From assembly GCF_038443385.1 (NCBI RefSeq), contig NZ_CP151726.1, forward strand, positions 8,308,001 through 8,372,000: 64,000 nt of DNA, given 5' to 3'. Below, piece after piece: positions 54,156 to 62,071 of the stretch; position 1 is the first letter of the stretch, and each line of letters starts with the position of its first letter. A program made the translations under genes and the position numbers. The DNA comes from Stieleria varia (GTDB lineage: Bacteria; Planctomycetota; Planctomycetia; Pirellulales; Pirellulaceae). Under the pieces are notes generated by a model. That model did no database searches. It saw only the letters and a program-made list of their open reading frames with translations, and was not told the origin of the DNA.

Positions 54156-54644
54156 CTATTTTGATTCGTCGAGGGAATGATTCCAAATTGCCGAACCCTT
54201 TTCGTGCCCCGCGACGCCAGCGAAAAAAGCTTCGAAGGCATGATCCAAGTCGAAGTCTTCGCAGTTGTCCCACGCCAGTACTTTCGGTTTATGGACGCGA
54301 AACCTACCACTGTCCTTGGGCGTATACGGAATCGCAAAGGCGGCCACGGAGGCAGGTGAAAAATATGTACGCATTTCAATGATCAGTGCATCCAGCTTTT
54401 CTTCACCAAGCGTGATCCGTCCATCGTAGATCAGTGCTGCATCATTGGCATCCATGTCGTTGGATGCCAGTTTGTTTCTCCCGTATTCGACTGCTGCACC
54501 AAGGTCATCATGTGCGAGACGTTCCATTTGACGTCCACCATTCTCGTCAGTGAAGACGAGCATCGGGATCAGCGTATCTCCGTCCGACACGCACCACACC
54601 GCGTGGGCTGCGAACATGCCTGCCAATTCCGATGCTGTGATCAT
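54156..54644 (-). CDS. Hypothetical protein (cassette gene)
   Basis: 162 aa from MITASELAGMFAAHAVWCVSDG at 54644. Soluble, mixed alpha/beta; conserved-looking stretches LIYDGRITLGEEKLDALIIEMRTYF and AFAIPYTPKDSGRFRVHKPKVLAW. The frame upstream is attC sequence and is omitted. Function unknown. Confidence 0.62.
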   Translation of the reverse strand: MITASELAGMFAAHAVWCVSDGDTLIPMLVFTDENGGRQMERLAHDDLGAAVEYGRNKLASNDMDANDAALIYDGRITLGEEKLDALIIEMRTYFSPASVAAFAIPYTPKDSGRFRVHKPKVLAWDNCEDFDLDHAFEAFFAGVAGHEKGSAIWNHSLDESK

Positions 54645-54659
54645 TTGCGGCCTCTGCTG

Positions 54660-54748
54660 GCGAACGATACGGATCACGTGGTCGCCGCGAACGACTGACC
54701 TCTTCAAAAAACTCAATTCGGCGACTCACGTGCATCCGCTGGTTCGCC
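54660..54748 (-). repeat. attC recombination site (reference example)
   Basis: R'' GGCGAAC (54742-54748) and R' GTTCGCC (54660-54666) are exact complements. Arms CGGATGCACGTGAGTCGCCG / GGCGACCACGTGATCCG pair with bulged bases, with a non-paired spacer between them. This is one of the clearest sites and defines the 89-bp standard. It ends the cassette of gene 54766-55215. Confidence 0.93.
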
Positions 54749-54765
54749 GATTTCTTTGTGTCTCC

Positions 54766-55215
54766 TTACCGCGGGAACCACGCTGGAAACTCCGTCGTCG
54801 TACCCGAAACTATGTCCCTAATACCAATTCCGACCACGCTCCAAGCGATATTGTACCGCAAGTTGATTGGCCCGAAGTACGAGCCCGTAATTGGATGATC
54901 ACTCAAGTATTGATGCGGGAAATAGAGCGTGTCTGTAAGCTCGGTCAGCCATGCGGGATGTTCATCGAATGCGAGAAATACTCGAACCGTACCCACATAC
55001 GGACCGACCGACGCAAAGTAGAGTAGCGTCGTCGCAACGACAATCGAGAAACGCCGAAGCCACCGACGACAAAAGCCTTTTGGTGAGTTGGAAAGCAGGA
55101 CCACCGTCATTGGTACAGTTGCCAATACGAAGACAGCGACGCCCGAATTCCATGCGAACAGTGCCATTCCAATCGCAATCATCGCGGTAGTTGCCAACAG
55201 ATGTCGGATTGTCAT
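54766..55215 (-). CDS. Small membrane protein (cassette gene)
   Basis: 149 aa from MTIRHLLATTAMIAIGMALF at 55215. Two N-terminal helices (about 5-22, 23-42), a third at about 58-75, then a soluble part with FDEHPAWLTELTDTLYFPHQYL and a C-terminal helix region (NIAWSVVGIGIRDIVSG). In-frame upstream sequence belongs to the neighbouring alpha cassette. Function unknown. Confidence 0.62.
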   Translation of the reverse strand: MTIRHLLATTAMIAIGMALFAWNSGVAVFVLATVPMTVVLLSNSPKGFCRRWLRRFSIVVATTLLYFASVGPYVGTVRVFLAFDEHPAWLTELTDTLYFPHQYLSDHPITGSYFGPINLRYNIAWSVVGIGIRDIVSGTTTEFPAWFPR

Positions 55216-55233
55216 GACGAGAGAAACTTCACC

Positions 55234-55322
55234 GGCGAACGGCGGCGTTGACCGAGCGACGCCATTGTGGTTTCCATGTTCATCCGCCCGATGCGTCGCT
55301 TCGGTCCAACGCATGGTTCTGT
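55234..55322 (-). repeat. attC recombination site (alpha type)
   Basis: R'' ACAGAAC, R' GTTCGCC (55234-55240). It ends alpha copy 4. Confidence 0.9.
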
Positions 55323-55653
55323 CGTCTTCCTCGGCGGCACTGTACCGCTCGGATGCGACCATTGGATTGTATCGCATGCTCGGACCGCACTGCAATTCGA
55401 GTCCTGGTTTCGTTTCTGAATATGTCCCGCCGACGATGTGGCCGAAGTCGAATGCTGAGGCCGGACCGTCACACGTGTTCCAATGGCAACAAGTGGTTCG
55501 ACCATCCGGTCGACCACAATCCATTTCACGCGTAACGGTTCAGCGAGAGAACGCGCGGCCGAAGCCGACGTGCTGCTGTCGGACCCAAGATCTGCCAACT
55601 CATTCGATTGGTCGATCACTACATCGACACGCGACGATCGAGCACTGTAACGA
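55323..55653 (-). repeat. Alpha cassette body, copy 4
   Basis: Minus-strand TTGCAG - 18 bp - TACAAT (-10 near 55369). The left two thirds match copy 3, and the right third (AGCCGACGTGCTGCTGTCGG) matches copy 5, so this copy looks like a recombinant of two subtypes. Confidence 0.75.
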
Positions 55654-55740
55654 CAGAACGGCAGCGTTGACCGAGCGACGCCATTGTGGTTTCCATGTTC
55701 ATCCGCCCGATGCGTCGCTTCGGTCCAACGCATGGTTCTG
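55654..55740 (-). repeat. attC recombination site (alpha type)
   Basis: R'' ACAGAAC (55735-55741), R' GTTCTG (55654-55659). It ends alpha copy 5. Confidence 0.9.
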
Positions 55741-56073
55741 TCGTATTCCGTGGCGGCACTGTACCGCTCGGATGCGACCATTGGATTGTACCGCATGCTC
55801 GAACCGCACTGCAATTCGAGTCCTGGATTCCGCTCCTGATTTTGCCCCGCCGACGATGTGGCCGAAGTCGAATGCCGATGCCGGACCGTCACACGTGTGC
55901 CAATGGGAACAAGTGGTTCGAGCATCCGGTCGACCACACTCCATTTGACGCGCAACGGTTCAGCGAGAGAACTCGCGGCCGAAGCCGACGTGCTGCTGTC
56001 GGCCCCATGATCTGCCAACTCATTCGATTGGTCGATCGCTACATCGACACGCGACGATCGAGCACTGTAACGA
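55741..56073 (-). repeat. Alpha cassette body, copy 5
   Basis: Minus-strand TTGCAG - 18 bp - TACAAT (here GGTACAATCC, about 55783-55788). Copies 4 and 5 are adjacent, separated by an attC. Confidence 0.75.
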
Positions 56074-56162
56074 CAGAACGGTGCGGTTCAGCGGGGCCGC
56101 GCGAACGACTCACCACTTCGAAAACGTCAACTCGCGGCCTCCGTTGCAACCGATGGTTCCCC
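56074..56162 (-). repeat. attC recombination site
   Basis: R'' GGGGAAC (56156-56162), R' GTTCTG (56074-56079). Arms GGTTGCAACGGAGGCCGCG / CGCGGCCCCGCTGAACC. It ends the cassette of gene 56192-56551. Confidence 0.88.
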
Positions 56163-56191
56163 GCGGTTTTGGAAGTACGGGTGCGAATCAG

Positions 56192-56551
56192 CTATTGTAC
56201 ACTTGGTATGAGGGCGATGAAATGAGCGACGACGATCATAGCTTCAACAGCGAGAAGAATCATGCGTCCAGGTGCCGGGGCAGTCGATCGGGCAAGGCCA
56301 ACCAGCAGTGCAACCGGGCAGACGAAGAACCCCAGTGTTCCAAATAGTAGACCGAGTTCGATGAATGGAATGTATTGTTTCGGCCAAATGATGGACCGAA
56401 TGTCATGCGTCATCCCGAGTCCAGTGAGCGCAACGGCGACAAGGTGCAAGTAGATTGCAGGTCGGACGATTCGCGAGATGCGGCGTTGAGATATATCCGG
56501 CGCGACATGCGCGGTAGTGCTCTCAGCGGCTTCGTACGGATTGAGCGTCAA
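56192..56551 (-). CDS. Small NPY-motif membrane protein (cassette gene)
   Basis: 119 aa beginning TTG 56551 (MTLNPYEAAESTTAH). Three hydrophobic helices (about 32-48, 60-82 and 92-115), including LHLVAVALTGLGM and LGLLFGTLGFFVCPVALLVGL. No ATG is available near the cassette start, so TTG is likely. Third example of an N-terminal NPY in this array. Function unknown. Confidence 0.65.
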   Translation of the reverse strand: MTLNPYEAAESTTAHVAPDISQRRISRIVRPAIYLHLVAVALTGLGMTHDIRSIIWPKQYIPFIELGLLFGTLGFFVCPVALLVGLARSTAPAPGRMILLAVEAMIVVAHFIALIPSVQ

Positions 56552-56571
56552 TTCGCGTTATAGTTTCAGTC

Positions 56572-56659
56572 GGGGAACGGCGGCGTTGACCGAGCGACGC
56601 CATTGTGGTGTCCATGTTCATCCGGCCGATGCGTCGCTTCGGTCCAACGCATGGTTCTG
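56572..56659 (-). repeat. attC recombination site (alpha type)
   Basis: R'' CAGAAC (56654-56659), R' GTTCCCC (about 56572-56578). It ends alpha copy 6, the attI-proximal cassette. Confidence 0.9.
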
Positions 56660-57005
56660 TCGTCTTCCCAGGCGGCACTGTACCGCTCGGATGCGACCAT
56701 TGGATTGTATCGCATGCTCGGACCGCACTGCAATTCGAGCCCTGGTTTCGCTCCTGATTTCGTCCCGCCGACGGTGTGGCCGAAGTCGAATGCCGAGGCC
56801 GGACCGTCACACGCGATCCAATGGCAACGAATGTTTCGAGCACTTGGTCGTCCGCGCACCGTTTCACGCGCACCATTTCACGCGCAACTGATTGGCGAGA
56901 GGACGCTTCACCGAAGTCATCCTACTGTTGTCGGCCCCAAGATCATCCAACTCTTTCGAGGCGTAGATCTCAACATTGCGACGCGACGATCGAGCGCTAC
57001 GACGA
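56660..57005 (-). repeat. Alpha cassette body, copy 6 (first cassette)
   Basis: Minus-strand TTGCAG (56728-56733) - 18 bp - TACAAT (56704-56709). The right end is diverged from the other copies and contains a small CCATTTCACGCGCA duplication (about 56862-56890). It lies directly after attI, so it is either the latest arrival or a retained first cassette. Confidence 0.75.
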
Positions 57006-57075
57006 CAGAACTACTAAGCTAAACCCTACTCACCCAGTGATATATTTGGATTTCGGGTAATATCGACTACTCAAG
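57000..57075 (-). other. Putative attI site
   Basis: The cassette array ends at the core GTTCTGT (minus strand, 57005-57011), next to unique sequence GCTTAGTA on the integrase side. The attI limits are not visible from sequence; the 60 or so bases on the intI side are the likely binding region. Confidence 0.6.
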
Positions 57076-57078
57076 TAG
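57067..57078. promoter_or_regulatory. Palindrome at the presumed Pc start site
   Basis: CTACT-CA-AGTAG lies just downstream of the Pc -10 box, where a repressor would block transcription. It could be an operator for Pc or for the divergent intI promoter. No known LexA-box match. Confidence 0.4.
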
Positions 57079-57081
57079 CGG

Positions 57082-57110
57082 ATAATACCTGAGAACGCTC
57101 GTCTCGTCAA
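57082..57110 (-). promoter_or_regulatory. Putative cassette promoter Pc
   Basis: On the minus strand TTGACG (57105-57110), 17 bp, TATTAT (57082-57087): 5/6 matches to both sigma70 hexamers at optimal spacing. It points into the cassette array and starts about 65 bases before the first cassette. This position between intI and attI differs from class 1 integrons (Pc inside intI) but is known for other chromosomal integrons. Confidence 0.75.
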
Positions 57111-57237
57111 GTTGCGTGATATGCAGTAAGATCACCCTGCTCGCGGCATGTCTTCGGTTCGGCTGCCGCACCGAATTGGGGGACTTGCGTCCAGTTTCCT
57201 TCTCTCGTTTCGCTCCATCTAAATTTATAGGGTCAGC

Positions 57238-58626
57238 ATGACGGTTCTTCAATTTGAAAAAGAGGTTTTGCTTTCAGCACAATTTGGGGAAAATGACAAG
57301 ACTTGGTTTCCCAGGTGGGTGAGGCGATATTCGTTGACTTTGCGAAAAGGGCTTGATGGTGAGTTGGCGGTCAATCGGGGCTCCGTGATCCGCTTTTCCA
57401 AAGCTTTGCTTGCCAGCGGTGCCCCGGCATGGCAGCGTTGGCAAGCGGTCCGGGCACTTGAGTGCTATCGGGATCTGGTATTGAAGCGATCTGAGCCTGA
57501 CCTGTCAGACATCGTGGCGACACTGGCACGGCTGGGAAAGCGAGAGAGAAATATCGAATTGGACGCACCACCAACCGCCGAGGAACTTGCTCGATTGCGG
57601 GGGAACGTCAATCGCTCTGAGCCGCTCTTGATCCAAACCATGCGGGGTGAAATGCGAGTCCTGCACTATGCAATGGCGACGGAGAGGGCCTACGTGCGTT
57701 GGGTCAAGCGATTCATGACGCACGTCGGTTCGGAGAAGTTGGAGCAGTTCAATGAACTCGACATTGCCACCTTCCTAACAGCCCTGGCAACACGCGATCA
57801 AGTGTCCGCGAGCACTCAAACGCAAGCGCAGTCGGGGATTCTGTTTCTGTATCAGTGCATTTTGGGAAAACGTTTGGGGTTCATTGACGCGGTAAGAGTG
57901 AAGCGTCCGGAGACGTTGCCGGTTTGGTTCAGCCGCGAAGAAATCGGAAAGCTGTTGGATCAATTGACCGGCATGCACCGTTTGATGTTCTTGTTGATGT
58001 ACGGGTCGGGACTTCGGCACAAGGAGTGCCGTCGGCTGCGGATCAAGGACATTTGCTTTGACGCCAAGCACATCGTGGTGCGTGATGGTAAAGGGGAGAA
58101 GGATCGAGTGACGTTTTTGCCGGAGCAGGCGATTGCGGAATTGAAGCGTCAGATTGAAACAGCGGAGCGTATGCATCACAGGGACGTTGCCGACGGATTT
58201 GAACAGGTGTACTTGCCGTACGCATTGGGTCGCAAGTATCCCAATGCGTGCAAGGAACTGGGTTGGAAATGGGTCTTTCCTTCTCGTCAGCGCAGTCGAG
58301 ACAAACGCAGTGGTCAGGTTTGGCGGCACCATATCAGCGAGGAGCAGTTTGCCAATGCTCTGAAAGCGGCTCAGAAAGCGGCCGGGATCACAAAGAACGG
58401 GGTGCCGCACTCACTTCGTCACAGTTTCGCGACGCATCTGGTCGAGGACGGGACGGATTTGGCCACGGTGCAAAAGCTGATGGGGCACAAAGACATTGAA
58501 ACGACGATGAAGTATGTGCATGTCGACGTGGGATTTGACGGCCGCTTGCAAAGTCCGATCGATCGGTTGATGCAAGAGGGAGGTTGCCTTGGTGGTGGCA
58601 ACGCAATCCGTTTAGCGTCGTTGTGA
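57238..58626 (+). CDS. intI: Integron integrase (tyrosine recombinase, IntI type)
   Basis: A 462-aa tyrosine recombinase. Catalytic residues: R260 (SGLRHKE), H391 and R394 (HSLRHSFATHL), H417 (LMGHKD) and Y426 (MKYVHV). Residues 326-349 (LPYALGRKYPNACKELGWKW then VFPS) form the IntI-specific patch absent from XerC/D. Typical IntI proteins are 320-340 aa; this one carries an extra ~120 residues at the N-terminus before the SAM-like domain (about MRVLHYAMATERAYVRWVKRF). It is divergent from the cassette array, as in other integrons, and has no visible frameshift. It should excise and integrate cassettes at attC/attI. Confidence 0.95.
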   Translation: MTVLQFEKEVLLSAQFGENDKTWFPRWVRRYSLTLRKGLDGELAVNRGSVIRFSKALLASGAPAWQRWQAVRALECYRDLVLKRSEPDLSDIVATLARLGKRERNIELDAPPTAEELARLRGNVNRSEPLLIQTMRGEMRVLHYAMATERAYVRWVKRFMTHVGSEKLEQFNELDIATFLTALATRDQVSASTQTQAQSGILFLYQCILGKRLGFIDAVRVKRPETLPVWFSREEIGKLLDQLTGMHRLMFLLMYGSGLRHKECRRLRIKDICFDAKHIVVRDGKGEKDRVTFLPEQAIAELKRQIETAERMHHRDVADGFEQVYLPYALGRKYPNACKELGWKWVFPSRQRSRDKRSGQVWRHHISEEQFANALKAAQKAAGITKNGVPHSLRHSFATHLVEDGTDLATVQKLMGHKDIETTMKYVHVDVGFDGRLQSPIDRLMQEGGCLGGGNAIRLASL

Positions 58627-59334
58627 TGTCAGACGTAGAGTCGACGTGCTGGATGATGCGAGGTTTCTGAGAATTGGTTTGAGAACGGGACGCTCTCGAG
58701 AACGTGGCGGCTGATTTGGGCAGGCGTAAGAACCGGACGCTATCGAGAACGTCCCGCTTAGAACGCGGAGGAAACAAAGCATTTTGCGAGATAGTGGCAT
58801 TGAATCCCAAACAGCTCAACCTATGGAAGCGGATGACGCTATCAAACGCCGTGAGCCGTGACGCGTGAGCGGCCGGGTCTTATACGTATTAAGCATCCAT
58901 TTCAGTGCGTAAAACCCGTGGCCTGACGGCCAGCGGCTCAGGGCGTATGACATCGAAGAGCGTTTGATAGCACAAACAGGCTAAGCGGGACGTGCTCGTG
59001 AGCGGCCGGGTCTTATACGTATCAAGTATCCATTTCAGTGAATAAAACCCGTGGCCTGACGGCCAGCGGCTCAGGGCGTATGACACCAAAGAGCGTTTGA
59101 TAACATAACTAGGCTAAGCGGGACGTGCTCTATCGCGTGGCGGGTGATTTGGGCAGGCGTTTTTCGTGCCAATGGGTGCGAGCTGTTTCGTGCAAATGTG
59201 TTGTGCCTTTTGGGGTTGCGCAAGGTTATGTCTCTACTGTCGGCGCACCTGGTGGCCCCAGTGAGCCTCAGGCGCTAGCCGTGGGCTGTTCAAAATTTGG
59301 GGTTGTAAGGGGATTGGCATGCGCAACTTTTCTC
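58627..59334. repeat. Repeat-rich intergenic region after intI
   Basis: No gene. About 58690-58880 is a copy of the dispersed repeat of 22.0 and 26.7 kb. At 58865-59130 a ~133-bp unit (GTGAGCGGCCGGGTCTTATA...AGGCTAAGCGGGACGTGCTC) is tandemly duplicated with few changes. Confidence 0.7.
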
Positions 59335-59592
59335 CCTACGCCGAAGGCGTTTAACAGCATAGCCCAGGGTTAAAGCCGTCATTCGCCTTGGCGAATGACG
59401 CTGCAACCCTGGGTACAGATAAGGTCCCCACCAGTACCTCACTCCCGCTCCGATTTTGGCGGCTTCGCCGCCAAAATCGGAGCGGGAGTGAGGTGAGAGT
59501 CGATCGCATTCTCAACCCAGGGTGGCGGTCCCACTCGTTACACTCGCGGGAACCTTACCCTGGGCTATGTTGTTAAACGCCTTCGGCGTATC
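59335..59592. repeat. Nested palindromic element
   Basis: Outer arms CTACGCCGAAGGCGTTTAAC (about 59337) and GTTAAACGCCTTCGGCGTA (about 59573) with AGCCCAGGG/CCCTGGGCT inside them. Within lies a hairpin CATTCGCC-TTGGCGAATG and a perfect 28-bp inverted repeat (59436-59463 / 59467-59494) with a 3-base loop. No ORF. Probably a mobile palindromic repeat that others invaded. Confidence 0.85.
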
Positions 59593-59957
59593 TTCCAAAG
59601 GGAGGAACCAAACCGGCTGATTGAAGTTGCAAGTCAAGACCAATGTTTTGCCGGCCCAGGCTAGCGCCTGAGGCTCACTTTGATTGTGGGCCGGCCCACG
59701 GCTAGCGCCTGAGGCTCACTTTGATTGTGGTGCATGGATCGTAAACATGGAATGGAAAAACAATGTCAACCCCAAACTTTGAGCAGACCAGGCTTGGGCG
59801 GATTGGCACGAGAACAGGCTGCGCATATCAGCCGGTTTCGGGCTGGGTGGGTCTCTCTGGACCTTGGGGGCTCGTTTCCAGTATTGTCCCCGAGACGGGG
59901 CAGGGCAGGGCGGTTGGGTGACAACGAGACGAACATCACACACGCGAAGGATCGCAG
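59593..59957. other. Intergenic region before flhA
   Basis: No gene recognised. GGCTAGCGCCTGAGGCTCACTTTGATTGTGG occurs twice (about 59660 and 59700), and GGGGCAGGGCAGGG is at 59897-59911. The flagellar promoter must lie here, but I cannot place it. Confidence 0.45.
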
Positions 59958-62039
59958 GTGCAGGCTTTACAGCGATATCGAGATTACATCTTGCCGGTGG
60001 GGATCATTTCCTGCCTGCTGGTGATCTTGGTCCCGCTGCCGACCGCGATCATGGACTTTTTGCTTGCGGCCAACATCACCGCTGGCGTTATCATCCTGTT
60101 GACCACCATTCATGTGGCCACGCCGCTGGAATTCAGTGTTTTTCCGACGCTGCTGCTGGCAACCACTTTGGCTCGACTGGTCCTGAACATCGCCACGACG
60201 CGATTGATCTTGACAGGCGCGGAAACTCGTGGACTGGACGCGGCGGGCGGTGTCGTCAGGAGCTTTGGTCAGTTCGTCGCGGGGGATCAGATCGAAGTCG
60301 GTTTGATCCTGTTCTTGATTTTGATCGTCGTCCAGTTCGTCGTCATCACCAAAGGCTCGACACGAATCAGTGAAGTCGCCGCCAGATTTGCTCTGGACGG
60401 CATGCCTGGAAAACAAAGTGCGATCGACGCGGATTTGAACGCGGGCGTGATCGACTCGGCGACGGCCGGAAAACGTCGAGCCGAGGTGGCCGATCAAGCA
60501 GACTTTTACTCAGCGATGGACGGTGCGGGAAAGTTTGTCCGGGGTGATGCGATCGCCGGATTGCTGATCACCGCTGTGAACATCATCGGCGGACTGTACA
60601 TCGGCGTGATTCATGCCAAGATGGAGATCGGTACCGCTGCGTCGACTTTCACAAAGTTGACGATCGGCGACGGACTGGTCAGCCAAGTGCCCGCGCTGTT
60701 GATCTCGCTGGCTGCCGGTATCTTGGTCAGCCGAAGTTCAAGACGCACCAATCTGTCGAGTGATTTCATTTCCCAGTTGCTGGGCAGCTCAAAATCTCTT
60801 TATGCTGCGGGCGTCTTTCTGTGCCTATTGATCTTTACCGGCTTGCCCGCGATTCCACTAGCGTTGCTGGGCGGCGGCTGCATCACAATGGCAGTGATCT
60901 TGGGCAAACAGGAAGCTCAACGCGAAGCTGCGGAACGGGAGCCGGCGAAACCTGCAACGGCCACACAAAAACGAGTGGAAGATTTCTTGACGGTCGATCC
61001 GATGGAAGTTTCGATCGGAATCGGCCTGCTGGCTTTGGCTGACCCCGCGCGGGGCGGCGATTTGATGCAACGCATCAGCAATGTTCGTAATCAGATGGCG
61101 GGCGACATCGGAATCGTATTGCCCAAAGTCCGCGTACGAGACGAATCAACATTGGCTGAAAACGAATATGAAATTCGAATCAACGGCAACCTGATCGCGA
61201 AAGGCGATTTGCGTCCCGACAAGATTCTGGCGATCGACGACGGGCGCACAACGGGCACCGTTTCGGGTGAAAAAGCGACTCCGCGGGAATATGCGTTGCC
61301 ATCGATTTGGATCGATGCCGACTCGCGGGACCAAGCCTTGATCTACGGGTACAAGACACAGACACCTGTGGCGGCGTTGGTAGAGCATTTGGAGATGGTC
61401 GCACGGTCGCACGCGGACGAACTGCTGTCGCGTGACGCTACCAAACACTTGATTGATGAATTGCGAAGCGTTGCGCCGGCGATCGTCGATGAGTTGATTC
61501 CTCAAGTCGTACAGGTTCACGACGTTCAGTACGTCCTGCGTAGCCTGCTGAACGAGAACGTGACGATTCGTCAGTTGGGATTGATTTTGGAATCACTGGG
61601 AGAGATCGCGAGAACGGTCTCCGATCCGGTGCAGTGGACCGAGCATGTTCGACGAGGATTGTCACGCACGCTGTGCGCTCAATTTCGAGATGCGAGTAAC
61701 ACGCTGCATGTCGTCGAATTGTCGCCAGAATTGAACGATCAGATCACAAATGCCTTGTCCGATGCCACCTTTGGGCCAACCGTGTCGAACCAATCCGACA
61801 TCACCACAAAAGAAACGCAAGACTTCACTTGCAAGACAGTTCGTCAAGCAGTTAAGAACCTGTTGCGAGACGGACATCCACCTGTGTTGTTGGTCTCCGC
61901 CGAAATTCGACCGATCGTGAAACAGATCACGCGAGGCACGATGCCTTGGTTGAACGTTTTATCCCATCGTGAAATCACCCGAGACACAACCATCCAGTCG
62001 CACAGCGTCGCCGGCACTCAAAAATCCATCGCCGCCTGA
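59958..62039 (+). CDS. flhA: Flagellar biosynthesis protein FlhA
   Basis: Integral component of the flagellar type III export gate. 693 aa, the usual size, from GTG 59958. The N-terminal half has about eight helices with the FHIPEP block (here VFPTLLLATTLARLVLNIATTRLIL and GDQIEVGLILFLILIVVQFVVITKGSTRISEVAARFALDGMPGKQ, cited as VVITKGSTRISEVAARF). The C-terminal cytoplasmic domain contains PLNVLSHREI-type ending (PWLNVLSHREI). It heads a flagellar gene run with flhF and a sigma factor. Confidence 0.95.
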   Translation: MQALQRYRDYILPVGIISCLLVILVPLPTAIMDFLLAANITAGVIILLTTIHVATPLEFSVFPTLLLATTLARLVLNIATTRLILTGAETRGLDAAGGVVRSFGQFVAGDQIEVGLILFLILIVVQFVVITKGSTRISEVAARFALDGMPGKQSAIDADLNAGVIDSATAGKRRAEVADQADFYSAMDGAGKFVRGDAIAGLLITAVNIIGGLYIGVIHAKMEIGTAASTFTKLTIGDGLVSQVPALLISLAAGILVSRSSRRTNLSSDFISQLLGSSKSLYAAGVFLCLLIFTGLPAIPLALLGGGCITMAVILGKQEAQREAAEREPAKPATATQKRVEDFLTVDPMEVSIGIGLLALADPARGGDLMQRISNVRNQMAGDIGIVLPKVRVRDESTLAENEYEIRINGNLIAKGDLRPDKILAIDDGRTTGTVSGEKATPREYALPSIWIDADSRDQALIYGYKTQTPVAALVEHLEMVARSHADELLSRDATKHLIDELRSVAPAIVDELIPQVVQVHDVQYVLRSLLNENVTIRQLGLILESLGEIARTVSDPVQWTEHVRRGLSRTLCAQFRDASNTLHVVELSPELNDQITNALSDATFGPTVSNQSDITTKETQDFTCKTVRQAVKNLLRDGHPPVLLVSAEIRPIVKQITRGTMPWLNVLSHREITRDTTIQSHSVAGTQKSIAA

Positions 62040-62071
62040 TCCGTCACTTGGTTCCTAGAGCGTTTCCATCC

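Noticed and set aside
53861..54379. Minus-strand ORF of 172 codons over an attC
   Set aside because: It crosses the attC at 54065-54153 and changes character there, so it is not one gene.
55212..56018. Long minus-strand frame (268 codons) across two alpha cassettes
   Set aside because: It reads through attC sites and its frame is not kept in the other alpha copies, where a one-base length difference shifts it. Openness follows from GC-rich composition.
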